Shown here piece after piece: positions 1 through 9,197 of a stretch of 45,946 nucleotides of DNA (position 1 is its first letter; each line of letters begins with the position of its first letter). Made by a program: the position numbers and the translations under genes. Source of the stretch: an uncultured Synechococcaceae cyanobacterium (GTDB lineage Bacteria; Cyanobacteriota; Cyanobacteriia; PCC-6307; Cyanobiaceae); NCBI GenBank assembly GCA_902573335.1, contig CACGJI010000002.1, forward strand, positions 1 to 45,946, read 5' to 3'. The notes under the pieces were generated by a model. That model was given only the letters and a program-made list of their open reading frames with translations, searched no databases and was not told where the DNA came from.

Positions 1-1733
1 TGGAGTGGTTCCAAGATATTGAGTCTATGCTTAATCACCATATAGCTGGTTTAGTAGGGCTAGGATCTTTAGCATGGGCTGGCCATTGTATTCATATCGG
101 AGCTCCTACTGCAGCTCTCTTAGATGCAATTGATGCAGGCTCTCCTTTAGTTATTAATGGCAAAGAAATAGCAACTATTGCAGATATGCCTATGCCGCAT
201 CAACTCTGCGATCCACAAATTATCGGTCAGATATTTCCAGGATTAGCAAGTGGTACAGGCAATTTCTTTAGTTTAAATTGGTTAGCCTTCTCAGACTTTC
301 TTACTTTCAAAGGTGGACTTAACCCTGTGACAGGAAGCTTGTGGATGACTGATGTTTCACATCATCATTTAGCTTTTGGTGTAATAGCTATAATCGGTGG
401 TCATATGTATAGAACCAATTATGGTATTGGTCATAGTATGAAAGAAATATTAGATTCACAACAAGGAGATCCAATATTATTCCCTGCTCCTAAAGGTCAT
501 CAAGGTCTTTTTGAGTTCATGGCAGAAAGTAGACATGCTCAGCTATCAGTAAACCTAGCGATGCTTGGATCAATAAGCATACTTGTATCTCATCATATGT
601 ATGCGATGCCTCCATATCCATATATAGCTACTGATTACATGACAGTTCTTGGATTATTTACCCATCACATGTGGATAGGTGGATTATTCATAGTAGGAGC
701 AGGCGCGCATGCTGGAATTGCAATGGTTAGAGATTATGATCCAGCAAAACATATTGATAACGTATTAGACAGAATCCTTAAAGCAAGAGACGCCTTAATC
801 AGTCACTTGAACTGGGTATGTATGTGGTTAGGATTCCATAGTTTCGGACTATATATTCACAACGATACTATGAGAGCTTTGGGTAGACCCCAAGATATGT
901 TTAGTGATTCTGCAATCCAACTTCAACCAATATTTGCTCAATGGGTTCAAAGCATTCAAGCTTCAGCTGTTGGTACTTCTATATTGGCTGGTACGGCAGA
1001 AGCTTTACCTCATAAAGCTATAAGTGAAGTATTTAATGGAAGTTTAGTTGAAGTAGGTGGAAAGGTTGCTATCGCTCCAATCCCCTTAGGAACTGCTGAT
1101 TTAATGATTCATCATATCCATGCATTCCAAATACACGTAACAGTTTTAATTCTTCTTAAAGGTGTTCTTTATGCAAGAAGCTCAAGATTGATACCTGATA
1201 AAGCATCATTAGGATTTAGATTTCCATGTGATGGTCCTGGCAGAGGAGGTACATGTCAAGTTTCTTCTTGGGATCATGTTTTCTTAGCACTCTTCTGGAT
1301 GTATAACTGCTTATCAATTGTTATTTTCCATTTTTCTTGGAAGATGCAAAGTGATGTTTGGGGACTAACTGGAGGTAACTTCGCTCAAAGTGCCATTACC
1401 ATTAATGGTTGGCTTAGAGACTTTTTATGGGCGCAAGCTTCTCAGGTTTTGACCAGTTATGGTTCAGCTATAAGTATGTATGGTTTGATGTTCTTAGGAG
1501 CACACTTTATCTGGGCATTTAGCTTAATGTTCTTATTCAGCGGTAGAGGTTACTGGCAAGAGCTGTTTGAGTCAATTGTTTGGGCTCATAACAAACTTAA
1601 AGTTGCTCCAACAATTCAACCAAGAGCACTATCAATTACTCAAGGTCGTGCGGTTGGTGTTACTCACTTCTTAGTAGGCGGTATCGCGACTACTTGGGCC
1701 TTCTTCCACGCTCGCCTTTTCGGCCTGGGCTAA
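1..1733 (+). CDS. psaA: Photosystem I P700 apoprotein A1 (PsaA), 5' end outside window
   Basis: Large reaction-centre subunit of photosystem I. With PsaB it binds P700, the core chlorophylls and the shared 4Fe-4S cluster FX in the thylakoid membrane. The reading frame is open to the left edge: codons before the ORF-track Met read EWFQDIES, as in PsaA, so the gene continues upstream and Met at 27 is internal. About 576 residues of a roughly 760-770 residue protein are present. The FX loop [12 protein letters not shown] is intact, and the His-rich membrane helices are present (for example [10 protein letters not shown]). psaB follows after 27 bases, so the two form the usual psaAB operon. Its G+C looks higher than that of the neighbouring non-photosynthetic genes, as expected for highly expressed genes here. 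Confidence 0.98.
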   Translation, partial: EWFQDIESMLNHHIAGLVGLGSLAWAGHCIHIGAPTAALLDAIDAGSPLVINGKEIATIADMPMPHQLCDPQIIGQIFPGLASGTGNFFSLNWLAFSDFLTFKGGLNPVTGSLWMTDVSHHHLAFGVIAIIGGHMYRTNYGIGHSMKEILDSQQGDPILFPAPKGHQGLFEFMAESRHAQLSVNLAMLGSISILVSHHMYAMPPYPYIATDYMTVLGLFTHHMWIGGLFIVGAGAHAGIAMVRDYDPAKHIDNVLDRILKARDALISHLNWVCMWLGFHSFGLYIHNDTMRALGRPQDMFSDSAIQLQPIFAQWVQSIQASAVGTSILAGTAEALPHKAISEVFNGSLVEVGGKVAIAPIPLGTADLMIHHIHAFQIHVTVLILLKGVLYARSSRLIPDKASLGFRFPCDGPGRGGTCQVSSWDHVFLALFWMYNCLSIVIFHFSWKMQSDVWGLTGGNFAQSAITINGWLRDFLWAQASQVLTSYGSAISMYGLMFLGAHFIWAFSLMFLFSGRGYWQELFESIVWAHNKLKVAPTIQPRALSITQGRAVGVTHFLVGGIATTWAFFHARLFGLG

Positions 1734-1760
1734 TTACCTGAACTTCACCTTTTTAATTCA

Positions 1761-3989
1761 ATGGCAACAAAATTTCCATCATTTAACCAGGGTCTAGCTC
1801 AGGACCCTACAACCCGACGAATATGGTACGGAATAGCTACTGCTCACGACTTTGAAAGTCATGACGGTATGACCGAAGAAAAGCTTTATCAGAAGCTTTT
1901 CTCTACACATTTTGGTCATCTAGCAATAATCGCCCTCTGGGTGGCTGGAAACTTATTTCATATTGCTTGGCAAGGTAACTTCGAGCAATTTGTACTTGAT
2001 CCAACCCACGTACGTCCTATTGCTCATGCTATTTGGGATCCTCATTTCGGATCTGGTATCACAGAAGCAATGACACAAGCTGGAGCTAGTGGTCCAGTAA
2101 ACATAGCTTACTCAGGTCTCTATCATTGGTGGTACACAATTGGAATGAGAACTAATGAGCAACTCTTCCAAGCTTCAATATTCATGAGTATTTTGGCTTG
2201 TTGGACTCTATTTGCAGGTTGGTTACATTTACAGCCAAAATTCAGACCTTCTTTAGCGTGGTTTAAAAATGCAGAGTCAAGATTAAATCATCACTTAGCA
2301 GTCTTATTTGGTTTTAGTAGTATTGCTTGGACAGGTCATTTAGTTCATGTTGCTATACCTGAATCAAGAGGACAGCATGTAGGTTGGGATAATTGGTTAA
2401 CAGTCCTTCCACACCCTGCAGGATTAGCTCCTTTCTTTACTTTAAACTGGGGAGCATATGCTCAAAATCCTGATTCTCTAGACCAAGTATTTGGAACAGC
2501 TGAGGGAGCTGGAACAGCAATCTTTACTTTCTTAGGTGGTCTACATCCTCAAAGTGAAGCATTATGGCTTACTGATATTGCGCATCATCATATTGCGATT
2601 GGAACAGTTTTTGTAATTGCTGGTCATATGTATAGAAATACTTTTGGTATTGGTCATAGCCTCAAAGAAATTACAGAAGCTCATAATACAAGACACCCTA
2701 ATGATCCTCATAAAGGTAGTTTCGGAATTAATCATGATGGAATTTACGAAACTGTAAATAATTCACTACATTTCCAACTTGGACTAGCATTAGCATCACT
2801 TGGTGTAGCAACTTCTCTTGTAGCGCAACATATGGGTGCACTTCCTTCTTACGCTTTTATTGCCAGGGACTACACTACACAATCTGCTTTATATAGTCAT
2901 CATCAGTACATAGCAATGTTCTTGATGGTTGGTGCATTTGCACACGGAGCTATTTTCTTTGTAAGAGATTATGATCCTGAATTAAATAAAGATAATGTAT
3001 TAGCAAGAGTTCTTGGAACAAAGGAAGCTTTGATAAGTCACCTTAGTTGGGTAACTATGTTGCTAGGATTCCACACTCTTGGAATTTATGTTCATAACGA
3101 CGTTGTTGTAGCTTTTGGTAACCCTGAAAAGCAAATTCTAATTGAGCCAGTATTTGCTCAATTCGTTCAAGCCGCTCAAGGTAAGATGATGTACGGCTTT
3201 AACGCTTTATTATCTGATCCTACAAGTTCAGCAAGTCTCGCTGCTAATTCATTACCAGGTAATCATTACTGGATGGATCTTATTAATAGACAAGATGCAT
3301 TAAGTGCTTTCTTACCTATCGGTCCTGCAGATTTCTTAGTCCACCATGCTATCGCTTTAGGTCTTCATACAACTGCTTTAATCCTTATTAAAGGTGCACT
3401 AGATGCTAGAGGAACTAAATTAATTCCTGATAAGAAAGATTTAGGATATGCATTCCCTTGCGATGGTCCCGGACGTGGAGGTACTTGTGATAGTTCATCT
3501 TGGGACGCCATGTACTTAGCTATGTTCTGGGCATTAAATTTAATAGCATGGGTAACTTTCTACTGGCATTGGAAACACCTAGCAATATGGCAGGGTAATG
3601 TTGCGCAATTTAATGAATCAGGAACTTATCTAATGGGTTGGTTCAGAGATTATCTCTGGTTAAATTCTGCTCAACTTATTAACGGATATAATCCATTCGG
3701 AGTTAACTCTTTATCTCCTTGGGCCTGGATGTTCCTATTCGGTCACTTAGTTTGGGCTACTGGTTTTATGTTCTTAATATCATGGCGTGGTTACTGGCAA
3801 GAATTAATTGAAACATTAGTTTGGGCACATCAGCGTACTCCAATAGCTAACCTTGTTGGCTGGAGAGATAAGCCAGTTGCACTTTCAATTGTTCAAGCTA
3901 GATTAGTTGGACTTGCACATTTCACGATTGGAAACATACTTACATTTGGTGCATTTGTTATCGCATCAACTTCAGGTAAGTTTGGTTAA
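1761..3989 (+). CDS. psaB: Photosystem I P700 apoprotein A2 (PsaB)
   Basis: Second large subunit of the photosystem I heterodimer, providing half of the P700 special pair and half of the FX ligands. At 742 residues it is full length. It starts [12 protein letters not shown], as in other cyanobacteria, and carries the FX loop [12 protein letters not shown] near residue 560 plus many paired His residues in predicted membrane helices. It ends ASTSGKFG. It is the second gene of psaAB, with a strong intrinsic terminator 19 bases after the stop, so the transcript probably ends here and the following glycosyltransferase is separate. Nothing looks truncated or shifted. Confidence 0.99.
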   Translation: MATKFPSFNQGLAQDPTTRRIWYGIATAHDFESHDGMTEEKLYQKLFSTHFGHLAIIALWVAGNLFHIAWQGNFEQFVLDPTHVRPIAHAIWDPHFGSGITEAMTQAGASGPVNIAYSGLYHWWYTIGMRTNEQLFQASIFMSILACWTLFAGWLHLQPKFRPSLAWFKNAESRLNHHLAVLFGFSSIAWTGHLVHVAIPESRGQHVGWDNWLTVLPHPAGLAPFFTLNWGAYAQNPDSLDQVFGTAEGAGTAIFTFLGGLHPQSEALWLTDIAHHHIAIGTVFVIAGHMYRNTFGIGHSLKEITEAHNTRHPNDPHKGSFGINHDGIYETVNNSLHFQLGLALASLGVATSLVAQHMGALPSYAFIARDYTTQSALYSHHQYIAMFLMVGAFAHGAIFFVRDYDPELNKDNVLARVLGTKEALISHLSWVTMLLGFHTLGIYVHNDVVVAFGNPEKQILIEPVFAQFVQAAQGKMMYGFNALLSDPTSSASLAANSLPGNHYWMDLINRQDALSAFLPIGPADFLVHHAIALGLHTTALILIKGALDARGTKLIPDKKDLGYAFPCDGPGRGGTCDSSSWDAMYLAMFWALNLIAWVTFYWHWKHLAIWQGNVAQFNESGTYLMGWFRDYLWLNSAQLINGYNPFGVNSLSPWAWMFLFGHLVWATGFMFLISWRGYWQELIETLVWAHQRTPIANLVGWRDKPVALSIVQARLVGLAHFTIGNILTFGAFVIASTSGKFG

Positions 3990-4007
3990 ATTTTCCATAA
4001 ATAATTT

Positions 4008-4036
4008 AAATCACCACGTTTGTGGTGATTTTTTTT
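4008..4036 (+). terminator. Intrinsic terminator of psaAB
   Basis: Perfect inverted repeat ATCACCAC / GTGGTGAT around a GTTT loop, extended by two A-T pairs and followed by a run of eight T. It lies 19 bases after the psaB stop. It is one of only two strong hairpin-plus-T-tract terminators I can see in the window. Confidence 0.93.
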
Positions 4037-4092
4037 GTTTAATTTTAGTGTTCTAAATTAAGTTAAAATTATATAATTATTATTAAATATAA

Positions 4093-5055
4093 ATGTCAGA
4101 TATTAAACAATTAATTTCTATTATCGTCCCTGTTTTCAATGAAAGTGAGAGTATTGGTTTTTTATTGGATGAAGTTATAAATGTAATGTCATTTCATAAA
4201 TATAATTTTGAATTGATTGTTGTAAATGATGGTTCTAAAGATAATACTCATCAAGTTTTAAAGCAACTAACTCTCAAAATTAAAGAATTGTCAGTAATTT
4301 CCCTTCGCAAAAATTATGGTCAAACTGCAGCAATGTCAGCTGGCTTTGATAATTCTAAGGGTGATATTGTTATTACTTTGGATGGTGATTTACAGAATGA
4401 TCCAAATGATATTCCTTTATTAATTTCAGAAATAAATAAAGGTTATGATTTGGTTTGTGGTTGGAGGTTTGATAGAAAAGATAAATTAATCAATAGAAAG
4501 ATACCATCAAAAATAGCGAATAAGTTAATAGCTAACGTTACAGGTTTGAAGTTGCATGACTATGGTTGCTCATTAAAGGCGTTTAAGAAAGAAATAATAG
4601 AAGATATAAAGTTATATGGGGAACTTCATAGGTTTTTGCCTGTTTTAGCAAATATTGAAGGTGCAAGAATTAAAGAAATTAAAGTAAATCATAGGAGCAG
4701 GCAATATGGATCTAGTAAATATGGAATTGATAGAACTTTTAGAGTTTTAATGGATTTACTAACTGTTTGGTTTATGACTAAATTTTTAACAAGACCGATG
4801 TATGGATTTGGTTTTGTTGGAATTATAAGTATTTTCTTTAGCCTTGCGATAAGTTCTTATTTGATAGTTTTAAAAATAATGGGAGAGGATATTGGAAATC
4901 GTCCGTTGCTGATGTTTGCATTAATATTAGGAATTGCTGGTGTTCAATTATTTAGCTTTGGATTATTGAGCGAACTTTTAATTAGGACATATCATGAAAG
5001 TCAAAGTCGTCCAATTTACAGAATTAGATCAATAAACAGTGCTAAGCAAAATTGA
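4093..5055 (+). CDS. Family 2 glycosyltransferase, polyprenyl-phosphate (GtrB/DPM1-like)
   Basis: The 320-residue protein has an N-terminal GT-A domain (about residues 9-170) opening ISIIVPVFNESESI. Nucleotide-sugar and metal-binding motifs are visible: VVNDGSKDNT and the DxD-type TLDGDLQNDP. The C-terminus holds two hydrophobic segments (about 235-257 and 270-295). This layout matches GtrB, YfdH and dolichol-phosphate mannose synthase-like enzymes that load a sugar onto undecaprenyl phosphate at the inner membrane. Such enzymes feed surface glycan or lipopolysaccharide decoration; the sugar cannot be told from sequence. It is separated from psaB by a terminator and converges with the next gene, with four bases between the stops. 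Family call is firm, substrate unknown. Confidence 0.88.
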   Translation: MSDIKQLISIIVPVFNESESIGFLLDEVINVMSFHKYNFELIVVNDGSKDNTHQVLKQLTLKIKELSVISLRKNYGQTAAMSAGFDNSKGDIVITLDGDLQNDPNDIPLLISEINKGYDLVCGWRFDRKDKLINRKIPSKIANKLIANVTGLKLHDYGCSLKAFKKEIIEDIKLYGELHRFLPVLANIEGARIKEIKVNHRSRQYGSSKYGIDRTFRVLMDLLTVWFMTKFLTRPMYGFGFVGIISIFFSLAISSYLIVLKIMGEDIGNRPLLMFALILGIAGVQLFSFGLLSELLIRTYHESQSRPIYRIRSINSAKQN

Positions 5056-5059
5056 TTGT

Positions 5060-5452
5060 TTACTTGAACTGTCTTATTAATAAAGCTGAAATTTCAACGA
5101 TTTCAGGAGAAATATCTCTTAAGCCTTTTCGTAAAATTGGTAATGTTGATTTATCAGCCAATTCTCCCGCAATTTTTAATGCCTTTAATTTATTTTCTGT
5201 ATCACCCTGAAAAAGACTAATCATTTTATTTCTTTGAGAATTTTTATAAAATACTGAGTACTTTTTTTCTTCGTGATTGTATAAATAACTATTTTTTTTA
5301 GATAGAAATTTATTATTACTTTTTTTATTTTTCTCTAATTTAATAGAATTTAAATTGCTTTGATTTATTAACTTTTTAAAGCTTCTTTTTTTAAAAACTA
5401 GAAGTAATATTCCTATAAAAATAATAAGTAAAATTGCGAAAAAATTTAACAT
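5060..5452 (-). CDS. Small membrane-anchored protein with HEAT-like C-terminus, unknown function
   Basis: A 130-residue protein. Residues 1-20 form a hydrophobic helix (FFAILLIIFIGILLLVF) followed by Lys/Arg, which suggests a single anchor with the remainder in the cytoplasm. The middle is Lys/Asn-rich and low complexity. The last 45 residues (ALKIAGELADKSTLPILRKG...) resemble a HEAT-repeat pair of the kind used for protein contacts. I do not recognise a named family. It lies tail-to-tail with the glycosyltransferase and is divergent from psaI. Function unknown; that it is a gene is supported by a clean frame and the domain-like C-terminus. Confidence 0.7.
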   Translation of the reverse strand: MLNFFAILLIIFIGILLLVFKKRSFKKLINQSNLNSIKLEKNKKSNNKFLSKKNSYLYNHEEKKYSVFYKNSQRNKMISLFQGDTENKLKALKIAGELADKSTLPILRKGLRDISPEIVEISALLIRQFK

Positions 5453-5522
5453 GTAAAAAGTTAATAATTTTTATATCATCCAGTAATAAAATTAACATTA
5501 TTTAGCTGATAAATACTAAAGT

Positions 5523-5542
5523 GTTTAAAGAAGTTTAAAGAA
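5523..5542 (+). repeat. Perfect 10-bp tandem duplication in the psaI leader
   Basis: GTTTAAAGAA occurs twice back to back and ends two bases before the psaI start codon. It may affect the ribosome-binding region or may simply be a slippage duplication. Confidence 0.85.
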
Positions 5543-5544
5543 CT

Positions 5545-5658
5545 ATGCCATCTGATTTACCAAGTCTTTTACCCTCAATTTTTGTTCCATTAATTGGTAT
5601 AGCAATGCCTGCTGTTTTTATCGTATTGATTGGAAGATTAATTACAGCAACTGAATAA
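5545..5658 (+). CDS. psaI: Photosystem I subunit VIII (PsaI)
   Basis: Too short for the ORF track: 37 codons, beginning MPSDLPSLLPSIFVPLIG and ending TATE. It is a single-span membrane protein, with hydrophobic residues from about 12 to 31 after a short polar N-terminus. Size, single helix, Pro-rich entry and position 27 bases upstream of psaL identify it as PsaI, which sits in the photosystem I periphery and helps hold PsaL. The start is the only ATG in frame near the 5' end. A tandem 10-bp repeat abuts it upstream. It is probably cotranscribed with psaL. Confidence 0.88.
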   Translation: MPSDLPSLLPSIFVPLIGIAMPAVFIVLIGRLITATE

Positions 5659-5685
5659 ATTATCAAACCCTAAACTATTAAAAAA

Positions 5686-6285
5686 ATGAGCGACTTTCAA
5701 AAATCATTCTCTGAATCAACAAGTTCTATTAAGTTTGATGAGAAATACATAGATACTTCTGTACAACCAAATGATATTGGCGTAGCAGAACAATGGGCAG
5801 TAAAAACAGTTGCTGATCCTTGTGTTGGTAATTTAGCTACTCCAGTTAATAGTGGTTATTTTACAAAAGCCTTTATAAATAATTTACCTTTTTACAGAGA
5901 AGGTATTTCCCCTAATTTTAGAGGTTTAGAAACTGGAGCAGCTTTTGGATATCTTCTATACGGACCTTTTACCATGACTGGCCCATTAAGAAATTCTGAA
6001 TTTGCTCTAACAGCTGGACTTCTCGCTACTATTGGAGCTGTTCATATTTTGACAGCACTTTTTGTTCTATACAATGCACCTGGTAAAACACCTAATGTTC
6101 AACCTCCAGATGCGACTGTTAATAATCCGCCAAAGGACTTATTTACAAGAGCTGGGTGGGCTGATTTTACAAGTGGATTTTGGTTAGGAGGATGTGGAGG
6201 AGCTGTTTTTGCGTGGTTACTTGTTGGGACATTACACTTAGATACCATAATGCCAATCATTAAAAATATTTGGACTGCTGGTTAA
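5686..6285 (+). CDS. psaL: Photosystem I subunit XI (PsaL)
   Basis: A 199-residue subunit at the photosystem I trimer interface, binding a few chlorophylls. Family blocks seen are [34 protein letters not shown] and LYGPF, followed by two to three hydrophobic helices. The N-terminal extension of about 45 residues is longer than in freshwater cyanobacteria, as I recall from Prochlorococcus homologues. It follows psaI by 27 bases. The next gene is convergent after 64 AT-rich bases with no clear hairpin terminator. Confidence 0.97.
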   Translation: MSDFQKSFSESTSSIKFDEKYIDTSVQPNDIGVAEQWAVKTVADPCVGNLATPVNSGYFTKAFINNLPFYREGISPNFRGLETGAAFGYLLYGPFTMTGPLRNSEFALTAGLLATIGAVHILTALFVLYNAPGKTPNVQPPDATVNNPPKDLFTRAGWADFTSGFWLGGCGGAVFAWLLVGTLHLDTIMPIIKNIWTAG

Positions 6286-6349
6286 TTTCTAAATAAAAGA
6301 ATAATTAATATTTTAATTTAATTTAAAATTTAAAGGTGAGCTCTATTAA

Positions 6350-7108
6350 TTAACGTATAGTGCGGTCCCATCTATAATTTCTAACTACTCTTCCTGCCGA
6401 AATTAGTTTAGATTTATAATGCAATGAGATTTTATCATTAGACTTTTTTAGGGTATCTAATCCTATTCCATTTCTGCCAAAATCCATTCCAGAGCTATGG
6501 TAATAGAATCCGTCTCCTTTGTAGATTCCAATATGATCACATTTTTTTTCATTTCCAAAAAATAAAAGATCGCCAGGTCTTAAAGCCGTATACGATTCTT
6601 TGTAATCAAAAAGGTGCTTACAAAAACTTTTTATTTGAAAAGAGTCTCGAGGTATATAAATTTGATGCTTGAAAAAAGCAGTCTGAATTAATCCAGAACA
6701 ATCAAAATTGGGTCCCAATGTACCTCCCCAAAGATATTCATTATTCAACTCAGATTGATCCTTGATCCATTTTAAGATTGAGTTAACTTTATCTTTTATA
6801 AAGAAGTGTTCATTTTCTAAACTGTTATTTTTTTTGAATTCGTATTTCTCAATAATTAATCCATCTAAATTTATCCAACAGACGTAACCATCTTCATATA
6901 GTTGAACTGGTATTCTTGAAAATTTATGGATGTTTTGGTAAATATTTGGATAAATAAGCCTAAAAATTCTATTTTTAAATATTTCAGTAACTAATTTATC
7001 TTCTGTTTCATTTTGATATCCCGAAATATTAACTTTTAATTGCCACCAAATAGTTTTTGAAAAATTAGTTTGTTTAAATAATGAGATAGGATTTTTATAA
7101 ATTTCCAT
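6350..7108 (-). CDS. NlpC/P60-family cysteine peptidase (peptidoglycan or peptide hydrolase)
   Basis: A 252-residue protein with an N-terminal region of about 110 residues (SH3b-like by position) and a C-terminal NlpC/P60 domain. The catalytic Cys is at residue 137 in NFDCSGL, the His at 192 in CDHIGIY, and a third polar residue probably at H204 in YYHSSG. WGGTLGPNFDCSG and LRPGDLLFF are typical of family C40, which cleaves gamma-D-glutamyl links in cell-wall peptides. No signal peptide is visible, so it may act on cytoplasmic muropeptides or be exported by another route. It is divergent from a serine hydrolase, with only three bases between the two annotated starts. Confidence 0.9.
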   Translation of the reverse strand: MEIYKNPISLFKQTNFSKTIWWQLKVNISGYQNETEDKLVTEIFKNRIFRLIYPNIYQNIHKFSRIPVQLYEDGYVCWINLDGLIIEKYEFKKNNSLENEHFFIKDKVNSILKWIKDQSELNNEYLWGGTLGPNFDCSGLIQTAFFKHQIYIPRDSFQIKSFCKHLFDYKESYTALRPGDLLFFGNEKKCDHIGIYKGDGFYYHSSGMDFGRNGIGLDTLKKSNDKISLHYKSKLISAGRVVRNYRWDRTIR

Positions 7109-7111
7109 ACA

Positions 7112-8020
7112 ATGTCCTTTTACTATTTAAGTCAGGAGATGGGTCTAGCCTTAAATGATATTTTAAGGAAAGTATGCTCTCATAATAAAGATTTTTCAAG
7201 AGAAGATATTTCGATAACTTGGATTAATTATAAAAGTGAAAATAAAAGTGTATTTAAAGGTTTTGGAACTGGCATTAATAACAAAAAAATGGTTTACCCT
7301 GCCAGCATAGTCAAGTTGGTTTATGGCCTTGCTGCATTTTATTGGATTAAAAAAGGAAGTTTATTATTATCAGATGAAATTATTGATGCTGTAAGAAAAA
7401 TGTTGTTTTTCTCCAGTAACAATGCAACAAGTTTTTTAATTGATTTAATTACTGGAACAACAAGTGGACCTTGTATTGAAGGCGAACTATGGGAAAATTG
7501 GAAATACCAAAGAAGTATAATAAATGATTGGCTAAATGATTTAAATTGGGAAGAATTGGTCGGTATAAATTGCTGTCAGAAGACCTGGGATGATGGACCA
7601 TTTGGTCGTGAGAAAGAATTTTATGGAAAAGATAACAATAATAGAAACGCTATGAATTCTGATTCAGCTGCAAGGGTTTTGGAGGAAATTATGATTCATA
7701 TTGATTATCAAGAGAATGATTTAAATTTGCGAAGTTTTTTAAAAAGAAATTTAAATAAAGTTGTTCTTAAAAACGATTCTCTTAATCAAATAGATGGTTT
7801 TTTGGGCGAAGGATTACCAGAAAGCATTAATCTTTGGAGTAAAGCAGGTTTAATGTCTGAAGTTAGACATGACTCAGCTTGGTGGATTAATAATCAATCT
7901 CTACAAACTTTATTAGTAGTTTTTTGTAATGGAGAAAAATATTCCAAAGATTCTTCCCTTTTACCGTTTATAGCAAAAGAAGTATACGATTTTAATAAGA
8001 GATATACTATCGAGGACTAA
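7112..8020 (+). CDS. Serine hydrolase of the beta-lactamase/penicillin-binding fold
   Basis: A 302-residue protein showing the three class-A style motifs in order: SxxK as SIVK (Ser65, Lys68), SxN as SSN near residue 102, and a KTG-like KAG in LWSKAGLMSE. It therefore has the DD-peptidase/beta-lactamase fold with Ser65 as likely nucleophile. Substrate is unknown; D-Ala peptides or an esterase role are possible, and antibiotic resistance is not implied. There is no clear signal peptide. The ATG at 7112 leaves only three bases before the divergent NlpC gene, so the true start may be the in-frame ATG at 7139. The stop overlaps that of the next gene (opposite strand) by four bases. Confidence 0.82.
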   Translation: MSFYYLSQEMGLALNDILRKVCSHNKDFSREDISITWINYKSENKSVFKGFGTGINNKKMVYPASIVKLVYGLAAFYWIKKGSLLLSDEIIDAVRKMLFFSSNNATSFLIDLITGTTSGPCIEGELWENWKYQRSIINDWLNDLNWEELVGINCCQKTWDDGPFGREKEFYGKDNNNRNAMNSDSAARVLEEIMIHIDYQENDLNLRSFLKRNLNKVVLKNDSLNQIDGFLGEGLPESINLWSKAGLMSEVRHDSAWWINNQSLQTLLVVFCNGEKYSKDSSLLPFIAKEVYDFNKRYTIED

Positions 8021-8229
8021 AGTGAATCTTCTAAGAAATTGGAATCTAATTTGTCAGTATACGCTTCATAAGGTAGCATCATCACTTCTTCAAAATCTAA
8101 ATCGTTCATAATCCATTCTCTATATTCTGCTAACAAACTTTTTCTATCTTCATTATCTAATTCATAAATACGCAATGCGGTATCTTTAAAATTTTCTTTT
8201 ATTAAATTTTCAATTTCTTTCTTCATCAT
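8017..8229 (-). CDS. 70-aa acidic protein of unknown function downstream of recombinase-like gene
   Basis: Seventy residues, mostly helical and acidic, with no membrane segment and no Cys. It begins MMKKEIENLIKENF; the second Met may be the real start. I do not recognise a family. The gene starts one base after the stop of the recombinase-like gene on the same strand, so the two are probably cotranscribed and translationally coupled. It converges with the serine hydrolase, sharing the bases CTAA across the two stops. Function unknown. The clean frame and tight coupling argue that it is real. Confidence 0.65.
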   Translation of the reverse strand: MMKKEIENLIKENFKDTALRIYELDNEDRKSLLAEYREWIMNDLDFEEVMMLPYEAYTDKLDSNFLEDSL

Positions 8230-8230
8230 T

Positions 8231-8905
8231 TTATGTTAATTCTCCCTCCAAAATCACTCTCCTAATTGTTGATAATGCAATTCCAGTTTGTGTTCTGATT
8301 GATCGATATGAATTCCCTTCATTACGCAATCTGATTACTAAAGATTCTTTTAAAGGACTTATTTTGGGCCTGCCTCCCAAATTATTTCCTGATAATTTTC
8401 TGCGTAATAGTTGTTCTTTTTTTCTTTCACCTAAACTTTTGTCTTCTAAATTATCTAATTCATATAAAATCTTAAAAATTGAAGAATTTGCATTAGAAGA
8501 TTTATTAGCAGCAAAAAAACCAGTCAAAGTTCGCAATTGAATATCTTTATTAATAAGTTTATTTATTGTTATCAAACAGTCTTTTTTATTTTTAAATGCT
8601 CGATCAAGCTGAGTTATTATTAATTGATCGCCTTTTGATAAGGAATTTATAGCTTTATTGAGTTGGGGTTTGATTTCTTCATCTAAACTTATAAATTCAG
8701 AGAAAACTAAACTGCAACCCTCTTCCTTCAAAATTTTTATTTGCTCTTCTAAATATTCATATTCGTTATGAGTAGCCCTTGCATAACCTATTGCTTTAGA
8801 GTTTTTATTTTTTTCCGATAATAAAATACGTTTTCTTTTGAATTTAAAAGTCAATGTTTTATTACATATATTTTTTACTGTATCAAAAAATAATAAAAAA
8901 AACAC
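8231..8905 (-). CDS. Serine recombinase (resolvase/invertase) homologue with altered active site
   Basis: Residues 38-165 resemble the resolvase catalytic domain (IGYARAT, GDQLIITQLDRAFKN, a long helix E with LGERKKEQLL). Residues 175-224 form a Hin-type helix-turn-helix beginning LGGRPKISPL. Against gamma-delta resolvase from memory, Arg8 and Asp67-Arg68 are kept, but Ser10 is Thr (Thr45 here), Arg45 is Lys (Lys79) and Arg71 is Lys (Lys105). The DNA codon for the nucleophile position is ACT. It may be a DNA-binding protein without strand exchange, or a weakened enzyme. The first 30 residues look spurious; a TTG at 8854 is an alternative start. No inverted crossover sites or transposon ends were seen nearby. 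Confidence 0.8.
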   Translation of the reverse strand: MFFLLFFDTVKNICNKTLTFKFKRKRILLSEKNKNSKAIGYARATHNEYEYLEEQIKILKEEGCSLVFSEFISLDEEIKPQLNKAINSLSKGDQLIITQLDRAFKNKKDCLITINKLINKDIQLRTLTGFFAANKSSNANSSIFKILYELDNLEDKSLGERKKEQLLRRKLSGNNLGGRPKISPLKESLVIRLRNEGNSYRSIRTQTGIALSTIRRVILEGELT

Positions 8906-9197
8906 TTTTTAGTACAAAATAGTAAAGCTATGAACATTTTTGAAGCCATATTTTTGAAAGTAGTACGTTCTGATATCTGTATTAAAAATAACGTTATGAA
9001 ATCTGATTTAAATTTAGTTAATGGAACAAAAACGTTGTGTAACGAGTTAATTTAATTAAGATTTTCTAAACTGCAGAAGAATTAGTTGAATTCATTTATT
9101 TATTTACTTCTGTTGAATGAGCTTCATCTTTGAAATTATAAATAGTTAATTCATTTTGTTTTTAGTAAAATAAAATTACAGGTCAAGAATATTTAAT

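Noticed and set aside
7112-8020. Antibiotic-resistance beta-lactamase
   Set aside because: The SxxK, SxN and KAG motifs show the fold only; there is no signal peptide, no mobile context, and these genes are common housekeeping genes in cyanobacteria.
8231-8905. Mobile element or invertible switch around the recombinase-like gene
   Set aside because: No flanking inverted or direct repeats, no transposase, no nearby tRNA used as an attachment site, and base composition matches the surroundings.
8930-9055. 41-codon plus-strand ORF (MNIFEAIFLK...) in the 292-base gap before lipA
   Set aside because: No recognisable family, no ribosome site and AT-rich low-complexity composition; stop-free runs of this length occur by chance. 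Apart from this and the lipA promoter I see nothing in 8906-9197.
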